A DNA stretch of 64,000 bases from Sphagnum compactum (lineage: Eukaryota > Bryophyta > Sphagnopsida > Sphagnales). Below are positions 10,549 to 21,343 of the stretch, piece after piece. Location: assembly GCA_965153455.1 (NCBI GenBank), contig OZ234497.1:186001-250000 (forward strand). Direction: 5' to 3'. The translations under genes and the position numbers were made by a program. Below the pieces are notes generated by a model that worked only from the letters and a program-made list of their open reading frames with translations, did no database searches and was not told the DNA's origin. Positions within the stretch are counted from its first letter, which is position 1. Each line of letters begins with the position of its first letter.

Positions 10549-13500
10549 TGCATTAATACGAACAAACCTATTCCTGAAAGCTTAACCAACGAGGAGTAAG
10601 AAAACTTAGACACTTTGTACAACGTGACCAGCAAGTACAAGGTCCGATTTATAGTATCTGCCTACTAAGTTATTGAATTTACTGTCTAATATTGATTAAT
10701 TTTGCAAAAAAGAATTAGAATTTTAGTAAGATTACGCATTTATGTGATTTTTTTTTTAAATATTAGGTCCTCAAATGAGCACTTGTGAAAATTCCACAAG
10801 GGACTTCACGATCTGGAGATAAGGGGGAACATACAGCATCTTTTAAACTTGTTAGAAATCGTGGTTTCAGAAGCAACTTTTAAGCACTAACTTAGAAAGT
10901 ACGGTTCCTACACATCCTCCCTTTCTCTTGTTTAAGTTCAAGAAAAGTTGTGCTTATTTACATTATTTGAAATTGCTAAGAAGATTCATGCTGAAGGTGG
11001 TATTTATTGGAGGCATGAGTATGCCAATGACAAGATTACAGGATTAATGGTCAAATGTGTTGCCGCTTGAAGCTCTGTTATTTCAAGATTGTGTTTCTGA
11101 TATTTCATATTATATACCATAGTGTGCTGACTGATTAGGCTTTAATTAATTGATTTTTATAATGCCTAAATTTTTAGAAAATGTGTTATTTGTTAAGCCT
11201 AAACTTTGGAAAGGGCAATGAGAAGTGCCATAGAAAGGATAGGAACAATAGTTGTACTAGACTACAAGATCTACCCTTATGGGGGGTGCACACTTAATTA
11301 CACAAGAAATTTCAATAAACTAATATGCCTAATTGTAAAAATTCATTAAGTTTAGTGTCAAATACAAATGACAAAACAAAATGAATTATTAACCAGCCAG
11401 CCGAGGTGTTACAATATTTCTTGTACTCAAGTCACTTTCATATATAAATGTCTAAAACTTCATGCGATTACAAGTTTTGTGTTTTCCAATTTCAAGACAT
11501 ATGTATGTAACAATTATTTTAAGTTCATGTAATCCAATTTGTAGTGTTTAGCAAATTAGGCAAGGTTGTCTTGAAATATTTTACATTTTCTTTGACACAT
11601 CCTTTGCTTCTTTTGTTTAATATCAAGAAAAGTTGTGCTTACTTACATGATTTGAAATTTCTAAGAAGTGTTTACAAACCTAAACCAATATTTCATGCTC
11701 CATCCTTTCTAAAATATTGGTGACATTATTCTGACATGCACAAGAATCATCTACAAAAAAATTGTCAAAAAAAAAGAGTTAAATGAATGAATAATAAATT
11801 GACCATTCTCAGGAAAGAAAAACTTTGTTTTACATCTTTTGGGGCAAACAAGAAGGACAAATTGTTTGAGATTGTTTGAAAAATAAAAAAGGGTTTCCTT
11901 CAAAGAATTTGATTGAGTTCGTTGGAGAATTTTTTTTGTTCCCTTTCATTTTTCTTAATTACTCACCCAAACATGTAAGCAATATACATATGAAACAAAA
12001 AATGATTTTCTTTTGAGTCTTGGAAGTTTTGGCCACACAATTCCTTTCGACTTTTTGACTTTCTTCAACTTTATTTCATCCACCAACAATAGTGGCTATT
12101 CCACAATCAAGTCTTTTTGGTGTTGGTCCTCCTTGACCCAATGTTCTAATTTAGTAAGAAGACTAGAATGAAAACATTTTTTGGAAGAAATAACTAAAGT
12201 GTTAATCGGTGCTACCATTCAAAACTTTTCTTAGTCATTTATTCAAATAACAACCCAGCTAGGAGTCAACAGTTAACAACACATGGCTACAATAGTCCTT
12301 ACTGAAATGCACACTATGTTTTTTAGCAAGCAAGATTGTGGTAGGAAAAATAAGTTTTGACATTTCTTATTTAAAGCTTTGTTAAAGCTTCTCATGCTCC
12401 AAATGTTTGAGGTGCCTAAAGCAACATGAAAAGATCACAAGAGTTCAATAAAAAATGCAAACATGATTTACAAGTGTGTTGGCTCCTAGTTTTCACATTT
12501 CTTTTTTGGTTATATATAGGGGTGAAATCATGCTACGGTGGTACATTTTGGGCAAGAAAAAAAAACATTTGAAGTGCATTTTGTGTTAATTTGGGGGCAA
12601 ACTTTCTTTCATGTCATCTAACATTTTGAAATACACATAAAATAGATTTTTGACATAAAGCCTCTAACACATTTTTTGTCACCCTTGAAATGATAATGTT
12701 TTTTCAACAAACTTTTATGCATTCATACATTTACATTTGTTCGAATGAAAAACCTCATCTAGATATTTTTCATGAAATCACATGAATGGAACTCTTCATA
12801 TAAAATTGAAATGGGACAATGAATTCATGCATAATATATGATTGAATACTTCATCAAGTTTGGTAGTCATTTGAATAGTTTTTGGAATATATTTGCACTT
12901 TGCAACATATCATGATGATTACATTTTTCTCACTAATATATTTTTTAATCATTTAATAACAATTTCAAAGTGGAATTTTTTTTTGACATTTTTTTTTTTT
13001 TGGGTTTTGAACTATCTTATTCCAAGTACCATTTGTGAAAAATCCCTTCAATATTAGCTTGGTAGAAGTTCAAAAACACATAGTTTCAAAAAATAGTATT
13101 TATGACAACAATCTTTGACCATTGTAATCTATTATGTAGTATAGAATAGGACCCAAGTGCAAGTGGACCATAATGTTCCACTACGTCATTTATGGGTTAA
13201 AAAATGATTTATTGAGGTTGGGAACAAATAAATTAACATTTGGGAAAAGTGATGGAACAATAGTTTAGTTGCTTGTTGCATCACTAGACATTCATGGCTC
13301 ATCTTCATCATGAAACATGATTGTAATCCAATTTTAGGGGCAACATTCTACATCTTATAAGGCATTTCCAAAGCAAAGTTATGGGCATCAAACACATGGA
13401 AACAAAATGAAAGATGTTTAATTATGTGTTTCAAATCACACCTAATGGTTCTCCTATTAAATAACATAATTAACTTGTGTCTCCTTAATGTGAAGGGGAC

Positions 13501-16500
13501 ATTGTATAATTATGTTAAAGTTTAATAATAGAATTCACCATTAATTAATGTTCTACTTTTATTTTCTATGCAACAATGTATGCAACCTAAAAATAGGTTA
13601 CATGTCAATGGAGCTGTTTTTTTTTTGGTGAAGTGACATAATTGTTTTTGTGTGTGAATATTGGTAGTCATTTTGTATCAGTGTCAAAAGATCGTTTTCC
13701 AAATGTTATTTTCACGATGGATTTCACTTTTCTATCAATCTTTAAATAGAGAGGTGATGCGAAAGAATGGTAGAAATAATAAATCATTAGCTATTTGGTT
13801 TTGGGGGTGAAAGTTGTACAATGATCATGGTACCTTTTGTTTTTGGTTTTGAAGGTCATGTGTGAATTATTGACTTTGTGCATAGTGTTATTGTGGTTTA
13901 TCTTTTATTTTTGTTTGACATTGGAATATGATGTGTGGATTTGTTGATTCAAATACATGAGGAAAGAAAAGAAGCAATAAATGAAATGAAACTTAGCAAG
14001 CAAATCTTTCTTCTTAGTTGCGCGCATTTTGATGATTGTAGAAACACTTTGTATGTGAGTAAAATGTAGGAGACTACTTATGGTTTTAATGCAAGATTGT
14101 GTTTTATATGTTATTATGTGTAAAAATAGGAAAACTTGAACATGTGATGACAAATGTGAGGATGGGTGGCCTAAGAATCAATAAGTTGTGTTGTGTTAGT
14201 ATTTAAGTTCTTGCTTTTGTGTTATTTAAGTCAAAATTTTCAAATTGTGTGCAGGAAGGTGGTTGATAAATTGAGGTATATAAGAAAGGGTTGTTAGTGT
14301 TTGCAAGAGTCATAAACCAATGTTGATATGTCTTCGAATGTTCAATATGTTCATTATACAAAGCCTTGAATGTTTATGTCTCGTTTATGTTTGTTGAATG
14401 TATGTTTGTTATAGTGAAAACATTGCAATCATTATCTGTCTCTTATTATTGTGTGAGTATTGGAGACCTAATTAAAAACCTTTAGGAAAAAATTATGTAA
14501 ATGAGTAATGTGTGTGGCATTATGTTTCATTGTTTTGTTAATGATCAATTGTTAAGTTTTGTGAAGTTCTTGCAATCAAATTGGGTTGAATGTAATGGGA
14601 TCAATGTTGGCCATATGTTTATGATGCATTTGTGATCTATTTGTTGAAAAATAAATAGTGATTTTTTGGGTACTTTTCTATTATCAAAGGGCACTATGGT
14701 CAAGTCAGTATAATTAATGAATCTTTTTAATTTGAAGGTTCCATGAAAAACTGAAATAGAATCAAACAAGATACAATTGAATGTTTGATGCAAAACTCTT
14801 TTAGAGTTCTTAAGCTAAAAATGTATAGGAAATTGTGCATAATATGGAATTTGCATTGAAATTTTATTTCATTCGAAAGCTAATATGATGATCTGATTTT
14901 AAGCACTTATAGTTCTAATTCATAATTGCAAGAATCCCAAGGATTATGATCCCATTCTTCTAATTGCCTTTTGTCATCAAGATTACTCTTTTTTCAAATG
15001 TTTACAACAAGGAATTGATTAATTGAACCAAAGTTTGAGTGAATATGTGTGCACATAATCAATGATGATTGTTGGCCTCCTTTTTTGGTTACATGTGTGT
15101 CGCCATTTTGTGAAGGTTGCACAAATTTTTGTGAATTGGTTAAACATAAAAGACCATTTAAAAAACTTGTTTACAAGGAAAACGAAGGTTAAAATTGGAT
15201 TATTTCAAAACAAAATTTATTTTTCATTGACTTTAAATGTCCACATATTTAGTATTGAATGAAAAGTAGTTCTAGTTTTAATTAAACACATTCCAATAAA
15301 ATGTATGTTCATGAAAGTGCATTATCAAATGCTTTGAGTTCCATCCCCTGGTGTTTGATATTTTTGATTACCTTGGTAGGGCCATTGAAAAGGGAAGTCT
15401 TTCCATAGTACCTTGGTGAATTTGGCACATGAATGTCAAATAATTAATTTAACTTAAGTTTTTTGGTTTTACATTTGGGCTTTTTAATTTTGAAAATTTC
15501 AACAATAAAAAAGAAGTTATTGTAGGGTTTGTTTATTTCAAGCAACTCGAATTGTTTTAGTGGTCAAGTGAACCTTTAGTTTGTATCCTCTTAATATGAA
15601 AAAGAAAGAAAACATAACACATACACCTTCAACTACCCAAATTATAAGGTGTGTAGTTGCATACTACGATGCAATGCACAACTGGCATCATAAAGTTCCC
15701 CAGCCAATCACTAATTGGAATTAGCTTATGGGTTTTTAGGGATCAAACCACTTCAACTTTATGTTCATGAACTCAATTGTACTTTTATAGCAAATCCAAT
15801 TGTGGGAATCCACCCCAATTTTTGGCAAACTTACATCATAAAACATATCAAGTAGAACCCATATGTAACAAAACATAGAACAATGTTAATGGAGGTCACA
15901 CAAATCTAGACACTTCTCTTAGAATAATCCCCATGTCTACATTTGACATATACCTCCACAACATAAATAGCTTCAATATAGGTGCACAAAACTAGTTAAC
16001 TTGAGAGTTGACAAAACGATGCACAATTCTAATACATTTTTCAACATAATTGCCCCATGAACAACAAAACTTCCAAAGATTAAAACTCTTGTAACTTTTT
16101 CTAAATTTCATCATAACAAAAAATAAAATTATAAAAAATTCAATTAAAAATAATTTAATTTATTTGCTCAAATTGCCAAGGCACTACGGTAGTTTCTTTA
16201 GCAACTACATCCATACTGACCAAGGTTAGTGAAAAAATATTTCATAAGTGAAGGGTCCTAGTTTCCATTTTGTTAAATTATGAATCTTCACCCATATCAT
16301 TCATTATCTTGTAAGTTTTAAATTTTTATAAGATAAAAAATGAATAAACATAACCTCAATGAAGGGGATTAGAATATAGAACATAAACATAGACACAAAT
16401 AATAAAATAAATAGACTAAAAGAAAGAAACACAAGAAAGGAATGAAATAGAGCAACAATTTTTTGTGGTGATTTTTGCAAAAAGAAGAGCCCATCAACAT

Positions 16501-17611
16501 CAACAAAGGATATTTCTGAAAAAAAACCTAAATTCATCAATTTAAAGAAAAAAAAAAAAACTAGATTTCTACCATAGGCTCCAATAGGTAGCCACAATGA
16601 CACAATAAAAATAATTAAATAGTTATTCAGAGCTACCTATTGAAGGATGTAAAACAAAATTCTACTTTTACATTTTCTTTGTAGCCAAATTTGGTCAAAT
16701 CTTGTTGTTAATGATCACCAATTGGGCAAAAAACTTAAAATTGAAAAAAGAACATTGGAAGAGAGTGATGAAAAGAATCCAATGCAATTTGAAAGTTCTT
16801 GAATGCAAGTCTAGGTTAAATGTTATTCCTTTTCATAAAAAGAATAGTGATTTAAGCAAACTTGAGTCATTTTCTACTAGTAAAATAATTGTCACTTTGA
16901 TTTATGGTGAGTTTTATTATGGTGTTGTACTATAAAACTTATAGGTAGTTCAATAGTTTTTGGCCTTAATTCTTGTTTTGTTGGTTGTGGCTTTAACAAA
17001 GATCACATGATGAGTCTGTTTTGGCACATGTACACTGAGATTTTTGTGTGTCTTTTGAAGCCATTTGCCTGAACCCTAATCCATTTACAAATGAAAGTGA
17101 AAAATTTGGTGGAATAATATACATTTGCATGTGGTAAACATACTACTTGTTCATTTGTAATGGAGACATAATTCATAACCAGTGTTGGGTGTGTATTTGA
17201 TTTTGTTAGAAATCACTGATTCTGGTTTCCAGAATCAGAGAGCTGCTGGTTCTGGTGTGGGAGGAAATGGAATTGGCTGAAGATTTGTCGTAATTGAAAA
17301 GATAATGGATGAAGAGAGGATGAGGAAATCGAAGGGAGAAAGCCACAATAGAGTGGGTAGTCGGAAAAACATGAGCCGGACAGAGTGGGGTAGCAGCTCG
17401 CTAGAATCACCAGGAAGTTTCTGCGACTGCATTATTAATAATCCGCGATGTAGCGTAGAGAGGAGGAATGCGCAAGACAGCGAAGCACAAGGACGAAATA
17501 TCTAATGACTTGAACGCGTTTTCTACCTTTGCCATGGAGCTGCTTTTAGATGCACCTTTCTCCCCTTGCCATCAAGAAATTGCACTTGTGTTGGTAGCAC
17601 AAACTACAAAC
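10549..17611. other. 7-kb AT-rich gene-free stretch
   Basis: No gene is supported. A diverged repeat of about 70 bp (tcaagaaaagttgtgctta, then acat-atttgaaatt) occurs at 10938 and again at 11623. The rest is AT-rich sequence with homopolymers. All open frames are short and read like random AT-rich translation. Confidence 0.5.
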
Positions 17612-17622
17612 CTATTTATAGA
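17612..17622 (+). promoter_or_regulatory. Candidate TATA box of the NB-ARC-LRR gene
   Basis: CTATTTATAGA is a strong plant TATA-box match, with CT-rich sequence beginning about 20 bases downstream. The transcript would have a leader of about 950 bases before the receptor coding frame, and the leader could contain introns. This is a motif match only; no transcript evidence is available. Confidence 0.4.
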
Positions 17623-17624
17623 GT

Positions 17625-18590
17625 CTTAGTTGTTCCTTTCTCTTCACACTTGTTTTTCACGTCGGCAGCACGATTTCTCTGTCTACCCCTGTAATGTCAC
17701 AGTTTTTTTTCTCTACAGATTGTGGAGCTTGGATTCGGAGATGTGAAGCTTGTTCTTGCATCTGTAGGCTGCAATATGTTGGTAATAAGTTTCTGTTGGG
17801 GGTTTCTGTTTGAAGTTTGCAGAAGTCCCATGTGTCTTGCTTTGCGGACCATTGTTTTTCCCCCCGTAGAGGTTGTAGGACTAGTGGTCCCGCTCTAGGG
17901 AGCTTCAGGGCTCTACGCTGCAGTTCGTTGTGCAGAGTGAAGATCGGCAATCTTTCTCCCCCTGTTGTTTCGTCTCTGGAATGGAAGCATCCACGGAAGA
18001 AGCCACTTGGTATATTGTTGTAATGTCGATGGTTCTTCGTCTCCCATGAGAGAAATGTGCGCTGGTTGAGCGTCACGAGATCGGATTTGTTCCGTGGTTG
18101 AAGCGGTTGCTTTTCGTTGGTTCTTTGCTCTGACAGGAGTGGCAGTACTCTGCAGTGTTGGCCAAGCCTGCCACCATCGCCCTGGTATGCCATCCGCTTG
18201 CATTATAACTTTTTCTGGCATCTGCAAAATCAGATCTTGTGTATGATGTCTACACTAGTTTGGTCGGATTTTGTCTTATCACACTGCACTCTTGTGGATG
18301 GTATGATCCGAGTCATCATATCTTCGCCTGTGGCTTGATTTGCGCAGATTGGCGGGCCGTCCTGTACTTCACTTTGCATTATCACTCGGAGTTCTAGTGA
18401 TGTTGAGGGTTTCGTTCAATCACATTCCAGAACAAGTTTGACTACTTTCTTGTTGCTGAAGGACCTTGAATCATTTGACCACTTTTCTTGTGCAGATTGA
18501 ATCCTTTGCATGAGCTGGATTGAAATTCCTTGGAGTTTTGTCCAATTTTTGAGGTACTAAGCCGAAGACCACGCTTTTGAAAAGATTGAA
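17625..18590. other. Putative 5' leader of the NB-ARC-LRR gene
   Basis: This stretch is less AT-rich than the sequence before it and joins the candidate TATA box to the receptor frame. No plus-strand frame resembles a TIR, RPW8, CC, kinase or hydrolase N-terminal domain. The 178-residue minus-strand frame here is not recognisable. It may be leader plus intron, or hold a short upstream exon that I cannot define. Confidence 0.4.
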
Positions 18591-21245
18591 GTGTCGTTGC
18601 AAGAGATAGGAATTTTTTTAGTACATCGTCTGCTATTCTTTTTTAAGGTGTTCCCAAACATGTATTCTTGTTCTGAAGTCTATGGTCTGGAGAGCTATGT
18701 GGAGAGGGTAGAAATGTTGCTCACCTCAGCAGGAAGTGATGCAAGTCCTCGCTATGTTGGAGTTTGGGGCATGGGCGGGGTTGGGAAAACTTTTCTTCTT
18801 CGAAAAGTGTGGGAGAGCCTGAAGGTGCAAGCTCATTTTCAAGGAGCAACATTTATTTGGCTCACTGTGGGGCAAACTCCTGACATATTGTCTCTCTATC
18901 GAAGCATAAGTGATGACATGGGTTCAAAACTACATTTGCATTCCAACATGGTGGATTACAAGCAAAAATTGGAAAGTGAGCTTGCACAAACAAGGGTGTT
19001 CTTGGTTTTGGATGATGTTTGGAAAGATGAAGACTTTGATGCACTTGACTTAGGCAAGGGAGAGGGCAGTGTGACATTGTTGACCACCACAATTGAGTCT
19101 ATATTGCAGAGACCATGTATAATAAGCCAAGAGCATATGAAGACTCTTTCACCAGAGCATAGTTGGAGCCTATTTCGCGTGCATGCATTTGGGACATCAT
19201 CTAGTGTTCCGCATAGATTGGAGGCATTGGCAAAGTCTATGGCTGAGGAGTGTGGAGGTCTTCCATTAGCTCTGAAGGTGATAGGTGCAGCAATGTTTGG
19301 AAAGACCTCAGATGAACGTGAATGGAAGCCACTACTCAAGAAGTTGAAGGAATCACGCATGCAGGAGAGAACTATGAAAAATGAATTGTATGAGCGCTTG
19401 AAGCTTGGCTATGTTGCCCTGGTAGAGGCTGACCCTCGCTTGCAGGACTGTTTTACTTACTTTGCAGCATTTCCTGAAGGTTATAAGGTGACGTTTCAAG
19501 CTTTGCTTTGGTGTTGGATTGGAGAAGGGCTTGTTGAGGATGAAAATGATGCATATGACTTGTTAATGAAATTGAGGAGGCGATCATTGATTGAGCCAGT
19601 TGAAAAGTTAGATGGAACTTGGGACGATGAGGTGGAGGAAATCTCAAAAGGACACCACTATCGGCTGGGACTTTTAGATGGAAAATCAGATGAAGACCTG
19701 CATGAAGAGTTGGGTGAAGATTTGGATGAAGAAGAGTTGGGTGAAGATTTGGATGAAGAAAAGTTGGGTGAACATTTGGATGAAGAAGAGTTGGGTGAAA
19801 ATTTGGATGAAGAAAAGTTGGGTGAAGATTTGGATGAAGAAGAGTTGGGTGAAGATTTGGATGAAGAAGAGTTGGGTGAACATTTGGATGAAGAAGAGTT
19901 GGGTGAAGAGTCGGATGAAAAGTCGGATGAAAAGCCGGATGAAGAGTCGGATGAAAAGCCGGATGAAGAGTCAGATGAAAAGTCGGATGAAGTGTCAGAT
20001 GAAGACGTCCATGAAGAGTTGGATGAAGAAGAGTTGCATGAAGAAGAGTTGGATGAAGAAGAGTTGCATGAAGAAGAGTTGGATGAAGAAGAGTTGGATG
20101 AAAAGTCGGATGAAAAGTCGGAAGAAGAGGTTTCCCCACAGTACACCAAGGTACATGATGTGATGAGAGACTTGGCTTTGTACATACTACGAATTGATGG
20201 TGGCACAACCCCTGCAAAACAGCTTGCTCTTTATCAAGCAGGTCAAAATTTGACAGAGTTTCCTCCAAAGTGGATAACTGAATGTGAGCAACCTCTTAAA
20301 GCTCGCAGATTATCATTACGCCAAAACAAATTGAAGACACTACCTTCAACGTTTTGTGCACCTGAGCTGTTGACACTACTACTTGGTAACAACAGGATAT
20401 CTGATGTGCCAGCAGGTTTCCTGGAGGGCATTCAAAATCTAAGGGTTCTGGATTTATGTCGTGGATGCTTTCAATATCTGCCTGAGGAACTTGGTAATCT
20501 CAAGCATTTGGTTTATCTTAACCTGTCATGTAATTTTTGTCTGCAAAAATTACCAGAGTCAATAGGAAATTTACGATTGTTAAGGAATCTCAATCTATCC
20601 TGTTGTCACAAGTTGAGATATGTCCCTTCTGGAGTGGTTGGCTTAGCATCACTTCAAGTTTTAGACACAGGGTTTTGTAGTGAGTTGAGATGGGCAGAAC
20701 ATCATGAAGCTGAAGCAAAAGGAGTTTCCTTGGAAAATATATCTGGGTTCAAGGTTCTCACACATCTTTATATTGGAGGAAAGAATTGTCAAGATGTGCT
20801 ATTGCCTGGCAAAATATCTGCACTCACAAAGCTTGAAGACTTGAGGTTACATGATTTTCACAAACTTGAAACCTTGCCAGATTGGATGCCAGATTTCAAA
20901 AACCTGAGAAGTCTTTCTGTAACTGGGTGTTATTGTTTAGAAAGGCTTCCAGGTTCTTTCACACGTCCTGGTGCTTTTCCAGCTCTTATAGAGTTCAAGT
21001 TACGAGGTTGTCGTAACCTTGTTGAATTTCCAGAGGTGGAGGAAGATGCTATGCCTAAGTTGCAAACACTTGATCTCAGTAGTTGCAGGTCTCTTGGAAG
21101 TTTACCTCTCTCTCTAAAAGTCTTAACAAACTTGAGGAACTTGGATCTGCAGTGGTGTACAACTGATCTTGAAAGATCTTGTGAGAAAAATAGAGAGAAT
21201 TCCCGGATTTGGAGGAGCTTTAAAATCAGGTATTTATGTTTTTAG
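18591..21245 (+). CDS. NB-ARC-LRR immune receptor with acidic repeat insertion
   Basis: This is a probable intracellular immune receptor: the NB-ARC domain of such proteins acts as an ATP/ADP switch and the LRRs sense effectors or guarded host proteins. The 884-residue frame shows P-loop GMGGVGKT (60-67), kinase-2 VFLVLDDVW (136-144), GGLPLA (222-227), RNBS-D CFTYFAAFPE, VHD in place of MHD (521-523), then about 14 LRRs to the end. RNBS-D and the W ending kinase-2 fit the non-TIR class. The region before the P-loop is under 60 residues, so no CC, TIR, RPW8, kinase or hydrolase domain is present; an upstream exon may be missing. The start is uncertain; Met24 is an alternative. Residues about 366-514 are an acidic repeat lying between ARC2 and VHD, where relatives have a short loop. 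The family is certain, the protein boundaries less so. Confidence 0.88.
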   Translation: MSLQEIGIFLVHRLLFFFKVFPNMYSCSEVYGLESYVERVEMLLTSAGSDASPRYVGVWGMGGVGKTFLLRKVWESLKVQAHFQGATFIWLTVGQTPDILSLYRSISDDMGSKLHLHSNMVDYKQKLESELAQTRVFLVLDDVWKDEDFDALDLGKGEGSVTLLTTTIESILQRPCIISQEHMKTLSPEHSWSLFRVHAFGTSSSVPHRLEALAKSMAEECGGLPLALKVIGAAMFGKTSDEREWKPLLKKLKESRMQERTMKNELYERLKLGYVALVEADPRLQDCFTYFAAFPEGYKVTFQALLWCWIGEGLVEDENDAYDLLMKLRRRSLIEPVEKLDGTWDDEVEEISKGHHYRLGLLDGKSDEDLHEELGEDLDEEELGEDLDEEKLGEHLDEEELGENLDEEKLGEDLDEEELGEDLDEEELGEHLDEEELGEESDEKSDEKPDEESDEKPDEESDEKSDEVSDEDVHEELDEEELHEEELDEEELHEEELDEEELDEKSDEKSEEEVSPQYTKVHDVMRDLALYILRIDGGTTPAKQLALYQAGQNLTEFPPKWITECEQPLKARRLSLRQNKLKTLPSTFCAPELLTLLLGNNRISDVPAGFLEGIQNLRVLDLCRGCFQYLPEELGNLKHLVYLNLSCNFCLQKLPESIGNLRLLRNLNLSCCHKLRYVPSGVVGLASLQVLDTGFCSELRWAEHHEAEAKGVSLENISGFKVLTHLYIGGKNCQDVLLPGKISALTKLEDLRLHDFHKLETLPDWMPDFKNLRSLSVTGCYCLERLPGSFTRPGAFPALIEFKLRGCRNLVEFPEVEEDAMPKLQTLDLSSCRSLGSLPLSLKVLTNLRNLDLQWCTTDLERSCEKNRENSRIWRSFKIRYLCF
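19687..20130 (+). repeat. In-frame coding minisatellite encoding D/E-rich repeats
   Basis: There are three blocks. First come about eight 27-bp units (unit gagttgggtgaagatttgga plus tgaagaa) encoding ELGEDLDEE variants. Next is a 12-bp SDEK/PDEE block. Last are HEEELDEEE units. All unit lengths are multiples of three and the frame stays open throughout. The repeat also opens long shadow frames on both strands, which should not be annotated as genes. Confidence 0.9.
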
Positions 21246-21343
21246 TAGATAGATGGGCTTTGAAGTTTGAGATCAACCTAATGATTTGGGTTTGTAGATA
21301 GATGGGCTTTGAAGTTTGATATCAACCTAATGATTTGGCTGTT
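21246..21343 (+). repeat. 49-bp tandem duplication after the receptor stop codon
   Basis: Units at 21246-21294 and 21295-21343 share tagatagatgggctttgaag and atcaacctaatgatttgg and differ at only a few positions. It lies directly downstream of the receptor stop codon, probably in the 3' untranslated region. Confidence 0.8.

Noticed and set aside
17657-18227. 178- and 104-residue minus-strand frames upstream of the receptor
   Set aside because: No recognisable domain, they overlap each other in different phases, and they lie in the probable leader of the plus-strand receptor.
19453-20268. Long minus-strand and alternate plus-strand frames over the receptor's acidic repeat
   Set aside because: They exist because the repeat unit is a multiple of three, keeping all frames open. 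Their translations are monotonous (LHPTLLHP, WVKIWMKK, SSSNSS) with no conserved domain.
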